From the NCBI GenBank assembly GCA_036925085.1, contig JAUPFP010000009.1, forward strand, positions 5,442,233 to 5,506,232: a stretch of DNA of 64,000 nucleotides, in the 5' to 3' direction. Position numbers and translations under genes: made by a program. The stretch comes from Brachycybe producta. Taxonomy: Eukaryota; Arthropoda; Diplopoda; Playtdesmida; Andrognathidae. Every line of letters starts with the position of its first letter. Positions within the stretch are counted from its first letter, which is position 1. Below the pieces are notes generated by a model. The model was not told where the DNA came from and searched no databases. It worked only from the letters and a program-made list of their open reading frames with translations. This document shows, in pieces, positions 1-11,700 of the stretch.

Positions 1-190
1 TAACTTATTTATTTAAATTGGCTTCAGTATTTAATAAAATGAGTTTAAAACCAGCCTTATTTTATTTAAATTGGTGTTGGTTATTTATTTTTTCAAATTT
101 ACCCAGGTGTTGTTAAATGTGTGTTGATTTACATAAATTCATTTTAAAAACACTAATTGGAACAGTAAAACTGTGATATGTCACAATTAC

Positions 191-3100
191 CTTAAAACAA
201 CTGCCATTAAACCTGCTATAAAGATACCAGGAAAACCAGGATAGGGTTGAAATGCATTCATAATGAAGTCTGGAACTAACTGAAAACAAATTTGCATATT
301 TTTTAAAAAAAATTATTAATTAGTATTCAGTGATCTCGTTGTTGGAAAATATTCTCTTAGATTGTCATTCCTATATTCCAGTTTTTATTAGAGTTTGAAT
401 TTATTTTTTAATTTGCTATTAAAAATCTTTGTTTATTAAGTACATGTACAATTTTGTATATAAACTTTGTATGCTCGTAAAAGGAAAACAATTAGCTTCA
501 AATTTTAAAATTCCTACTTGATTTTGAGATAATCCAAGGCCAGTCACGGGATCACATTTGCTATTTGTGGCGTATGTAAGTAACCCAATGTACATCAGAA
601 AAATAGTATTTACATATTTGATTGTCAAACCAAATTGAGCAGCTCTGATGACAAAAGAAATAATAAAATTAAGTTAGAAGTTTTAAAGAATATTCTTCAT
701 GCCATGAAATTGTGATATTCCAGTTTTTAATGGTTATTGTTTGTTGAATCTTTTAATATCTCAGTAACAAAAGGAGTAAAGGATGTCTTTGCAGTGTGGC
801 CATTTTTGCTTAAATTTGTTTCACTGCTCGTCTTTATAGTGTCTCTGGCTGTTTTGGTTCAAACTTTACGTGCAAGCCATGCGCGCTTTGCCAATCCTGA
901 TAAAGGCAGAGGACCCCAGAATTGTTAAGTTACAGTACCTTTGTGCGGTTTTTAAATCTTTTGCAGCAAGATATCTTTGAACTGTTTGTTGGCTTCCAAT
1001 TTGATAGGCGATAACACCCATGCAGTAGGCAAAAATTGAAGACCACATTGTGTGCCGTTCAGTCATGTCAAATTTGGTGCTGATATTTAAAAATAAAAGT
1101 ATTAGCAAAAGTTTTGACATTTTATAATCTTAAAAATTGTATACAAACTCGAATATATCCAGTCTTTGTCCATTTAAGTTTGTTGTCCAAACATTTGAGA
1201 AACCTCCTGAGTAATTAGTGCCAACTATTATTATGAGAAAAATTGTTGCAATGATGACGATTCCTTGTAAGAAGTCAGTCCAAATGACGGCTTTCATTCC
1301 GCCCTAATTGAAGTTAATTAAATATAAATGCATATAACTTCTTGCAAAGATTCTACCTTTTTCAGGATATTACTTGATTGTTTGAGTTTAAATTGATCAA
1401 AAGCGTTGCTTTTATTGGTTTAGTTTTTTTTAATTTAATCTATAAATTAAAACGCATTCATTTAATTTGCAAAATAGCAATGGATTGATGCAAAATTACA
1501 ACAAATGTCATGGAAACATTTTTCTGCTAAATGGTAAAATGGGAATTAGGGAGATGGTCGTTTTTTTTTGTTGGAATTTAATTGGAATTTATTTTTTTAT
1601 TTGGAATTTAATACACAAAATGTGACTATAGCCTGTATGGAAAAAATTGATCACAAGTAAAAATCATGTTCATTGTTCATGGAAAAAATGATCTGAGTAT
1701 TTTCTAATATATAAATGAGCAACTGACTGTTCAAGTTTCAACAATTACCATAGAAGCAATGGTAGTTTTATATCTTTTGCTGATGCTTAAAATTAATTAT
1801 GAATTGTTTAATTCATACCACCCAATGTCTGGTAAGTTTCGTGGTCGCTTCGTGAGCTGGGTTTTGATATTTTACAAATATGTATGTGTATTTAGTTTTT
1901 TTGGTTGGATTTCATTTTTCAGAGTAATAATAGAAAACTGTTAAACTCACAATTGTTGTGTATGTTATGCATACAAATGCAACTAAAACCGAAGATGTCC
2001 AGATGTCAATTCCTGTTGCTGAATTATAACATAGAAATCTTTGGTATAATTTCGTGCAACGAATTTCAATACGTTTTTTTTTACCTCTGACAAAAACATT
2101 ACTTGAAGAAAAAATTGTTAAACTAAGTGCTAACACCTGAAATAAATATTAAGGTCGTCAGTTTTTTAATGTCCAAGATACAAATTAAGAAACTTAGGCC
2201 CGAATTCAAGATATGGACTTTCCATTTGAACATTAACTTTGCACCCACAGAGCTAAGTTCCAAAGTAACTTCTGTAAAACAGATTCAAGTTGAGGTTCAA
2301 ATTTTAGTTTCCTTCTCGAATTTGGGCATGCATACTCACCATATTAACTATGCCGACTACTGCACATATTTTCCATAGAAGTGTATTGTAGCGTATTTTA
2401 AAGTACTGAAAAGTTTGATATTAAATGCAAGCGTATTGATTTTGTGGAGTGTTTTAAACAAGTTTTTTTTTCTTTAACATTTTGGAATGCAACTTTAAAA
2501 AATAAGTTGGTTTTGTGTTAGAAATAACAGTAGTTGAATGTCCTAAAAATATTTTCAAAAGTAAACTTTTTATGAAATTACGAGCTTAATTACATTGTTT
2601 TTGCAAAACAAATATATTGATTTTCAAATCATCGTATCAGGTTTCATTTTTACAATTTCGTTCATAAAAGTAATTTTGCCATATTTAACAAATATTCTAA
2701 TTTGTAACAAACTTCAATGTTAAATTTTAATGTTTATTTTAAAATTTAAACTTAAACTTAAAAACAAACTTTAATGTTGATGATTACTATAAACTTGAAA
2801 TTTAAAATCTTGAAAGTTAAATTTCAATGTTAATTTTTAAAGTTAAAATTAAAAGTTGAACTTTGAAGTTGTTATGCTTTAAAATTAAATTTCATGTTTA
2901 AAATTGAAAGATTTAATTAAATATTAAACTTCAAAAGAAAAAAATTCAAGTTAAAGTTCAAAGTTAACAAAAATGGTAGGTTAAAAAGTTTTTCAAATTT
3001 GCAATGGACATACTGTTATTTTTTTTTAAAGATGTTACATCATGAAAGTATTTTTGGCACATTTTTGTACAAGTCTGGTTTCTAACCACAAATTGTGAAA

Positions 3101-3541
3101 ATGTTTTTACAAACTTTTGAGATAATCAAAATTATTTTCTTTATTAAAGATTATTCTATAAAAGACAATAAAAGTTGTCATACTTACTGTATACATGCTA
3201 TAACTATTTAAATTCACAAAAATTGGTATCAACACTTGAGTATACAAAGGAAACAATGCCAACTGTACTACTAAATGCCAAACCATAATGGTACCATACA
3301 AGTACATTTCCACTGGGAAGCCGACAAATAGTGAAGAAGAAATCATGGTCGAGAAAGAGGACATTGCAATTGCCAAATATTTCATTTTACGATCAGCCAA
3401 TAGATAATTCATAACCGTGGTACCTTTACGTTGTTTATACGCATAATAAGCACCAATTGATAATGGTATTATCATAAAAGGTATTATAATGATGTAGTCT
3501 AACACTTCTAAGTATTTTTTTGGTGAAGTATTTTTATCCAT
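191..3541 (-). CDS. SLC5-family Na+-coupled transporter, gene E (exons 1-8, partial)
   Basis: N-terminal half of a sodium:solute symporter of the SLC5A8/A12/A5/A6 branch, an integral plasma-membrane protein that couples Na+ to uptake of small anions or vitamins (family knowledge; substrate not readable here). Exons in transcript order are 3188-3541 (ATG at 3541), 2340-2405, 2085-2136, 1951-2018, 1149-1303, 939-1079, 518-644 and 191-279. All have GT-AG junctions and keep frame. Exon 1 (118 codons) carries TM1-TM3 with the family block FVGFPVEMYLYG. Later exons carry YFKIRYN, WTSSVLVAF, GGMKAVIWTDF, TERHTMWSS and the conserved CDP before exon 8. No exon 9 is visible in bases 1-190, so the gene continues outside the window. 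I see no disabling mutation. It shares the 5' flanking block (about 3590-3690) with the other copies. Confidence 0.9.
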
Positions 3542-4779
3542 TTGTTTGCATCAAAGTTTCCTGACAAAATATCGTGAGTTGTTGCAGGTTTTTGACTCTT
3601 TGTCCTTCAACATTGACTTTCTAGCACTGTTTGATGAGGTATCAAGGTGGATGAGTCAATTGAAACAAAACAGTAGTATGTCTAACAGAAAGTTTTAAGC
3701 CTACACTAAAATGTGACCAATGAAATCATCATTACATATAGCATATACCTTAGACACACATACATAGTTAAATGCATTTAAATATTAAACACGTTCTACA
3801 AAGCCCTGTGAAGGAAAAATGGACAATATGTCGAATTCAATCTGAAAATTTTAAATATAACATACTGTATATTATATAAAATATTGACAAAATATTGATT
3901 TCGTATTTCAATTTAAAATATTAATAATAAAGTCAATTTTTATTTGGTGTTTATGTCCTTAACTGGATTCCGTATAATTCACTTAAACACATTTAACTTG
4001 AATTCATTTAGCTCATGTGTGTACAAGGTATAAGTTAATTGCATTTTTTTTTCTAATCTGCATTAAATATCTTGATTCCGCAAATATAATTTCTGTATTT
4101 AGGTCCATTTCTCACGTGCATCCATAAAAAAGCCATCTAGAAATATTACTTAAAATACAATCATCTAAATACAAATAACTTTGAGATATAGAGAACCTGA
4201 ATTTGGGATTGGCTTTTCTTTTGTTTAAACGTATGAATTATTTTAAAGATTTGTTATGTCTTGGTTTGCAAATTCACTTATTTTAATTATATCATGACAA
4301 GTTATTTTTTAAAATAAAAGTTTCTTCTTAATGTTGTACCTAAAAAGGTTCATCATCATCATGATTCATTTTAAAGCCTTATATTTTTATCGGAAAGTCG
4401 GTAAAACCATTTTAAACCTGTTTTCTTTCTAAGAAAAGTAGTAGGTATTTTCATAAATTTATATTTAAAGTCTGATCAATGATTTTATAAATAGTTGCAA
4501 ACAACCACAATTGTTTGTTAGACTTTCAGTATATTCTAGACACTGATTTTAATACAATAGTAAAACCAAATATAATCAATTGAATCATGTCGATACTTTT
4601 TTAAATATCTTAGTTTAATCCTCTCCAAAGATTTCTTTATTAAAGAATATGTTATTACAACACAATGTTATAACTTGTAGGCAAAATAAATCAAATACAG
4701 TGGGTTTATACAGTAGACATTCAAATTATGTACATTAAATATACAGGAAGTTTGTTACTTTACTCTTTACGCAATAATT
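3542..4779. other. AT-rich 5' flank of gene E, no gene seen
   Basis: About 1.2 kb upstream of the gene E start. The first 150 bases hold a block conserved upstream of every SLC5 copy in the array (words such as CACTGTTTGATGAGGTATCA near 3625). The remainder is low-complexity AT-rich sequence with no ORF, repeat arm or LTR boundary I can support. Confidence 0.5.
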
Positions 4780-4834
4780 ATATAATCTAATACTTAATTC
4801 CAAGTATTTTTTTGCTTAAGTATTTTTTTTCCAT
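4780..4834 (-). pseudogene. Relic of an SLC5 exon 1
   Basis: Read on the minus strand from 4834, this resembles the first ~18 codons of exon 1 of genes E and D (Met, Lys-rich start, then ILGIK and a stop). It terminates in frame after 15 codons, and the remaining ~300 bases of exon 1 are missing. The sequence upstream (about 4890-4985) still matches the shared SLC5 5' block, including TGTTGGATGAGGTATCAAGA. It is therefore a duplicated gene 5' end that has decayed. It is unlikely to be expressed as protein. Confidence 0.6.
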
Positions 4835-5026
4835 TTTTTGCAACAAAGTTTCTTTGCATAATATAGATTTGTTGCAAGTTTTTTGGCTTTGTCTTTTCAA
4901 CATTGACATTCCAGTACTGTTGGATGAGGTATCAAGAGTGGACAAGTCAATTGAAACAGATTTACAGGTCTAACAACAAAAATTGTCAGCTAACGACATT
5001 ACAATATGACCAATCAATGGATTATT

Positions 5027-5315
5027 GGCGGTATCCTTTTCGGTCGAAATTATTTCGGTCGACAAGCCTCTGGGATAGGATTGGAGGCTAACAGTGACGT
5101 CAATAAAAAGTAATAGGGAGAGGTGAATGAAAGAGCTACCAAAAAAATAAAACCCTTTCTTCCTAACCTAACCCCTATCCTAACCAAACCGAACCGAACC
5201 TAACTATTTCGCTCCTCACCGCTCCCTATTACTTTTTATTGACGTCACTGTTAGCCTCCAATCCAATTCCTGAGGCTTGTCGACCGAAATAATTTCGACC
5301 GAAAAGGAACACACC
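5027..5315. mobile_element. MITE with long terminal inverted repeats and 8-bp target duplication
   Basis: A 289-bp foldback. The left arm from 5035 (CCTTTTCGGTCGAAATTATT and on) is repeated as its reverse complement up to 5307. Arms are about 90 bp and nearly perfect, each ending in CAATAAAAAGTAATAGGGAG. The element is flanked by GGATTATT at 5019-5026 and again at 5316-5323. No transposase is present. An 8-bp duplication fits hAT, P or Merlin type elements; I cannot decide between them. The centre (about 5160-5210) is a run of degenerate CCTAAC/CCGAAC words. Each arm carries a perfect TGACGTCA (CRE-type) octamer. Confidence 0.85.
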
Positions 5316-5323
5316 GGATTATT

Positions 5324-6626
5324 ACGTATGGTGTAAGTTAGATTTTATCTAATTAAAACGTATGGCCTAATTAATTACATTTGCTAATCAAGATTGAATA
5401 TTTTTAGTCGGCAAATATACGTGAATACATAAAATTTATCTAATTATTTTTATTTTTCTATTTATTTGTTTGAAAGTAAGCAGAAAAAAAAAGCTAAAAC
5501 GTATTTATTTCTAGTCACATTGAAGGCGTTCAGTATTTACAGCTCCCCCCCCCCCCCCCCCCTTCTATATATTTTTTTTCTGATCCGAGCTATAAATTCA
5601 AAAATATCCTGAAAGCGTTTTATATTGTAAGGTATAAATGTTGAAACAATAATTATGTTATTAAATCTTATCTGAAATTCGATAAAGGAGTGTTTTTCCT
5701 TCTAAACTTCTTATTTTTTGCCGCAAATCTTTAAGCCGTATCAATGAATTTATAATTTAAAAAAAAAAACCTTGCTTGTTACATGTAAGTTTTTATATTC
5801 TAAACACATTTTAAAAAAATAGCAAAACTTATTTTAGTAAAATGAAAGATTACTTTGATTATAATCCATTGCATCATGTTGATACTTTTAAAAGTATCAG
5901 TATCAGTATCAGTATCCTTCGTTTAACCCTCTGTGAAGGTTTTATTTTGAAAAAAAAAAAAACTAAACTATTAAAAATGGTTCACTTGTAAGTAAAGCCA
6001 AGCAAATACTAGTTTATAAAGTAGGCCTAACCATTCAAATTTTGTACAATAAAGGTAAAAGAGATTTCTTATTTTACTCTTTGTCAGACCTTTATTAAAA
6101 TAATGGTTCACCAATTTCGAATTTGTATAGAAATTTAGCAAAATCATTAATTTACAATTTTAGATTGTGTTGCATGATAAAAAGCACATTCAGGAATTTG
6201 TTTAAAATTCAAAAGTATATTTAAAAAAAACACAATTGAAGATTTTACATAAATATGACAATCAGTCATTAAATATTTTTAATCAGCGTGAATAAAATCG
6301 GAATGATATAATGTCTATGATCATGGTTGACATGGTGTGTTCGGTTTTCGTATGGTTATTTTTTTTTAAAAAAAATGTAATTCAAAGTGCAGTTCGCATT
6401 CAATTATACTGTCTTCCGCTGATTATGTTTCATAACCAAATGTTGATTACTTATATTTTTAAAGAACGTTTGAAAATAGCCAACATGCTAATTTACATAG
6501 ACGAATAGTAAGTTTCTAATCGCCTATGAAAATTATCATGTAGGCTATTTTCAGAATTATTTTAAAAATAGAAAGAACCATAACTGGAGTTTACGGTACA
6601 CCTTCTTAAATTTGGATCTTACTCAC
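5324..6626. other. AT-rich intergenic sequence, no gene seen
   Basis: Lies between the MITE and gene D exon 2, where exons 3-14 of gene D would be expected. I find none of the conserved exon blocks here, so they are deleted or never were present. A C homopolymer lies at 5544-5562 and a short TCAGTA triplication near 5898. Scattered short ORFs have no family resemblance. Confidence 0.55.
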
Positions 6627-7685
6627 CATGTTCACTATGGCGACTGCTGCACACAACTTAAGTAAAATGGTGTTGTAGCGTATCTTAAAATACTGAAAAG
6701 TTTGATCATTAAATGATGTTCTTTTGATTTTGTGTGGTGTTTTTAAAGAAATTTTCGTTGCAACTTTTTCAAAGCAATTTTAAAAACGAATTGAATCTGC
6801 GTTAGAAATAATGCAGTAGTAGTTGAATGTGCTAGAAATATTGCATGGTGATATTTTATAAATAATTTTTTTGTGATCTATTGGAATGTAATTAATTAAT
6901 GGTTGTTTTTACAAAGAAAGAAATTGATTTTCAAATCACTGTAAAAAGTTTACTTAGGTCTATAATTATATTCTGTCATATTCAATAAATATTCTAGTTT
7001 CTAACAAACTTCAATATTAAATTTCTAAGTAAAACTTAAAAGTGAAACTTCAATGTGGATCACTTCAAAAATAAAATTCAATTACGAATTTCAAAGTTAA
7101 AATTCAAATTTAAATTTCTAAATTAAACTTCAAAGTTAAACAATCTTAAAGATTAATTTAATTTAAAGTTTAAAAAAGATTTTCAAATTGACAATTATTA
7201 TCACAAGTTAACTTTCAACAGAATAGTTTAGCATATCTAATTTTTTAACCAAAATTGAATTTCTTAATAAAATGGTTTGTTTACAAAATTGTGGGCAAAT
7301 TAAAAAAAATAAGTTGCCATACTCACTGTATACATGCTATAACTGTTTAAATTGACAAAGATTGGTATAAGCACTTCTGTATACAGAGGAAACAGTAACA
7401 ACTGAATTAGCATATGCCACACTAAAATGGTACCATACAAGTAGATTTCCAACGGGAAGCCGACAATTGTTGAAGAAGAAATCATGGTTGAGAAGGAAGG
7501 CATTGTAATTGCCATATATTTAACTTTACGATCAGTTAATAGATAATTGATAACAGTGGTACCTTTACGTTGCATATATGCATAATAAACACCAATTGCT
7601 ACAGAAATGATCATAAAAGATAGATATGATAATGGTGTAGTCTAACACTTCTAAGTAATTTTTTTGCTGAAGTATTTTTATCCAT
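6627..7685 (-). pseudogene. SLC5 gene D: truncated, frameshifted copy (exons 1-2 only)
   Basis: Exon 1 spans 7327-7685 (359 nt, against 354 in the intact copies). Compared with gene E there is one extra base near codon 11 and four extra bases near codon 22, so the reading frame from the usual ATG (7685) stops early. The frame reopens at an internal Met and continues through GFPLEIYLYG and LNSYSMYT to a normal GTGAGT donor. Exon 2 (6627-6692, YFKIRYNTILLK) is intact with good splice sites. Exons 3-14 are absent. A foldback repeat starts 14 bases upstream of the ATG. It could in principle give a short protein from the internal Met, but it would lack most of the transporter. Confidence 0.85.
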
Positions 7686-7698
7686 TTTTTTAAATAAC

Positions 7699-7947
7699 TA
7701 GTGGGGTAACCCGTCATAAATGACGGGAGCAAAATTCACAGGCAATTGTGCACAGCATTAGAATTTCTTTTCCTCCGCCCTTTTATGACGTCAGACCAAG
7801 TAACAAACCAATTAGAAATGGATGACGTTCATAAAAGGGCGGAGCAAAATAAATTCTAATGCTGGGCACAATTGCCTGTGATAAACTGTAGTTTAATTTT
7901 GCTACTATTATCCCCTCCCCTTTTTATATTTGAAAGAGAAAATGAGT
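7699..7947 (+). repeat. Foldback repeat, copy 1
   Basis: Begins ACTAGTGGGGTAACCCGTCA, in which CCCGTCATAAATGACGGG is a perfect palindrome. It then forms a long hairpin: arm 7736-7793 pairs with 7822-7880 with few mismatches. It ends after a pyrimidine-rich stretch and AAAGAGAAAATGAG. Two further copies lie at 43878-44128 (minus) and 45237-45486 (plus). It interrupts the 5' flank of gene D relative to the other SLC5 copies, so it is an insertion. Non-autonomous; no coding capacity; class unknown. The left arm holds a TGACGTCA octamer. Confidence 0.75.
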
Positions 7948-8724
7948 TCAAGCACTGTTTGATGAGATATCAAGGTGGAGAAGTCAATTTAAACAAAATT
8001 ATAGGTCTAACAAATAAATTATTAGCTAAAGACATTACAATGCGACCAATCATTGCATACGTTAATTATAGGTTATCTAATCAAGAATGATTATTTTGAG
8101 TCCGCAAACATATTTAGGTCAATTTATCACGAAATGCCTAAAAATTTATCTAATTTCAATTTTTATGTTTATATTTATTTGTTTGAAAGTAGGCAAAAAA
8201 AAAGCTAAAACTTTTTCTATTCCTGTCATGCTGAAAATACATGTTGTCAGCCAATTATTCACTTTTAAACATTAATTCGTATAATTTTTGCATTGTATAT
8301 CAAAATAAAAATGTAATTGTATCTTTATTAGAAAAGTATAATTAATTTTAAAAGGAACGAATTTTAATACATTAGTAAAGTCAGTCAATCATATTCTTAA
8401 CTTTCAAGGTTTTATTTTGTCTAGAGATTAGCTAAGAAGTTTTGTACGAAATTATTTTATTTTCGAAATAATCGATTTTGACATCACAACTTACTCATAA
8501 ATGAGGCAGTTTAAAAATAAAAGGTTTTGTACGAAATGATCACTAAAATTACTAAGATAGTTATTACACAATTATTATTTTCAAAATTCATCGTGGGCCA
8601 CATGTTGTGAAGGCCTGCCATAATCGTTTCTTTTGAGATTTTCAACAAATTTGTTTCAGAATATTTACATTGAGTTTCAAGTGTCCAAGTAGTTTTTTTT
8701 TTAATTTGGGCCACATTTGTTGCT
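7948..8724. other. Gene D 5' flank and gene C 3' flank
   Basis: Bases 7948-8030 carry the conserved SLC5 5' block (AGCACTGTTTGATGAGATAT). The rest, up to the gene C stop codon at 8725, is AT-rich and holds the gene C 3' untranslated region. No further gene seen. Confidence 0.5.
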
Positions 8725-11700
8725 TTAGTTGTCCACCTTTTCATTTGTCTTCCAAATTGGCAATTGTGTGTCTCCTGGAAGTTGTGGTTCTTCAGGTTCT
8801 GGTAACACCTTGTCATCATCATAAATATCACAAAGAAAAACTTTTCTTGCAGTCTTCGGAAGAGAACGATGCATTTTTTGCACAGCTGGTGGCATGAGGT
8901 GCATACAATTCACGTAATTACTTTCAACACCTTGAAATCGAGACGAATACGAGTCAAAATTAACCATTTTATAGAAAATTTGTACTTCACTAATTATCAT
9001 TTAATGTTTTAGAAAGTTGGAAACTCAGCCTTTTCGAAGCAACTAAACATTAAATTGATTTAGATATTGTAGTTCATTGTATAAAAAAATATTTGTCTCA
9101 ACTTGAAATAAAAAAACAACTAAACTGTTCAAATTGATTAATTGCAAGTAAATTTTATATGTTTACAATTTACATAAACTCTCTTTACATTAAACCCTCT
9201 TAAAAAGTTGAGCACCCAAACTTCTTAATTTTCATGTAGAATGTGGCATTCTCAATGTTGACTTACCAAGTATCAATGTGAAAATATAACTGAGTATTGC
9301 GGTGCATAATGAGTTTAAAACTGTCAACCACACATTGGAAATGTCATAGACGGCCCATAACCTAGAAATATATATGAGAATTATAATGAAAAGTTTTTCT
9401 AGTTTTCATTTTTCAACCCTATGTGGAATCCTTTTTTTTATCTTTACCCTTCATTGTATTTGTCTTCGATGTCTACTTTCTCAGTAAAGTTCCATCGACT
9501 CGTTGTAATGAAACTTTCAGTTGAATTAATCCAAGTGTCGTTTGTGACATGGCGACATCCCGATATGTCCATTGGTTTTGTAACATGTTTGTGTCCATAA
9601 ATTGCATTACCAAAACCAAGCCAGACACTTAAGGTAATGCCACTGGCAAATCCTATCATCACAGCCTGTAAAATGACACCGAATATGAGTTTTCATATCT
9701 CAAAAAAGCACCTGTTATCTAATAGACAATTTGCATAATGTCTACATCAGTTAGCTTATCTCGATAATGCGTTAAACATTTTTTAGAATGGCTTTTTAAT
9801 TTTAGTCATTTATTACATTGCCTAAACAGTAGTCAAATGGTGTGTGTTTTTATTACTGAATTATTTATTTTGAAAATTACTGATTTTTTTTAAAGTGTGT
9901 ATGTTACTGGTACCTACTTTGGTATTGACTTGAGGTAGAAATGTGCCAAGCAGAAGGATTGTAACCCCGGTAACTGTTAAATTGTGTATAACATTATTTG
10001 CCTGTTTCAAGCAACAACAAAAAAAAAACGAAAGATTATTAACATTACATTATTGTGAACATTGGCATTCCGTAGAGTGTGAATCAACCTTTATTGTTTC
10101 ATCTTCTTATAAACGTTTTTACCTGAGACACATTTGGAAATAATTGAATGATGTAGAGTCCTAAAACGCTCACTATGCCATAGAAAACAACTTAATAAAC
10201 GAAATAAAAAAGTGATTAATAATTTATTAAACATTTATGTTTCTAATAACTGTGTAAATTCTATTAAATTTTATACTAACCAAGAATTTGACATAAAAAG
10301 ACTTTCTTATTCTCTGTCATGTTCTTCGCGAAATTACCAATTAGATCTTGAACTGTGACTGCAGATAATGCATTTAGAACAGATGACATGGTACTGTATT
10401 GATTAAATTAATGAATTGATTGATTAAATTGAATTCTATTGTTTGTAATTATCTATGGAAAAGAAATAAGGTTAGATGGTGTATAAGTGCATCCCATTTG
10501 GAATGATGTAAAGCCCTAAAATAGGCAGCTAGGGATATGTGGTTTTTTTTAGTTTTCAAGCTTTATTGTAGCCTTAATTGAATACACCTTTAGATACGTT
10601 AGTTGTTAGATAGCCATAGTCCGCTCTTGCTACGTACTTTTGGGGCAAGTGGAAAACTAGTGTACCATTGTCACGAGAATACAAACTGTTACACTTCTTA
10701 GTATTTCAAAAACATAGGTAAAATTTAGGAAATTATTGGCAATTGCTGCACTTGTCCCACGTCACTTTATTTAAGAATGCCGGACTTCTGACAACTTAAA
10801 CTTTTGCATCGAAGTTTATTCTCGACTGAGATGTATTTTGGCAGTATTTTGTCATAATACTGTTATGTAATTTACTTTTAAGACTGTTACAGGGTTATGC
10901 ATTAAATGTGACATTTGTTGCAATTTCAGTCGTTGTACCTTTCTTTAATAACTCCTAGAATAGCATGTTAGTTAGTCATTCAATAGTTAGTCAACAAATG
11001 ATAGATTATGGGCACCTACATCGTAAGGTATAATTGCCACAAATATGTGATTTTTTTTCTGCAATGTAGTCTCTTTATATTTGCAGTACAAGAGCAACAA
11101 TAAGGGAAGAAATCACACATGCTGAAAAACTAGTTCTGTTAAGTTCTTAAAGCTCGGTCCACACTATACAACAAAACACTGTTCCTAACAAATTTGTTTT
11201 TAACTTTGTTATACAACGTGTAATTTGTAAATTGTACATGTATGTAACAAGTTTGTGAAACAATTTTTAACTCAGTAGTCAGTATTGGTAATGTCGTCAA
11301 GCGTAGTTGTCACTGTTGTGTGATTTTGGCAAGGAGACAACAAGGGGAGGGGATGTTTTTAAAACCGGTTGGTAAGTGTGGACGGACTGACGTGATGGAT
11401 AACATATAACTTGCTATATAACACAAAAAATGTTGCAGAACTTCAAGTTTATAACATTTTTCTTTATGCCACAACTTGTAAAACTTTGTTATACTGTATG
11501 ACCTGATTTGTTATATCGTGTGGAGCTGTGGACCCAGTTTTACAAAGTGAAGTTCTGTGGGAATTTATTATGTTTTGATGCTTCCCTTAGAAGAAGTTTA
11601 CTAAGTGTGTTAGAAAGTATAATAGTAAGTAACTTTACTTTAATTTTTTCAAAAATAATTTGTTCAAAGACAAAATTTAAAGTTTGGTTATACATAAACA

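Noticed and set aside
737-928. Small hydrophobic ORFs in the introns of gene E, including 737-928 and 1759-1944
   Set aside because: They overlap introns and antisense exon sequence of gene E; AT-rich DNA gives such hydrophobic translations by chance.
5160-5210. Telomeric repeat or internal telomere
   Set aside because: The CCTAAC-like words are short and degenerate and lie in the loop of a MITE, so a chromosome end is not supported.
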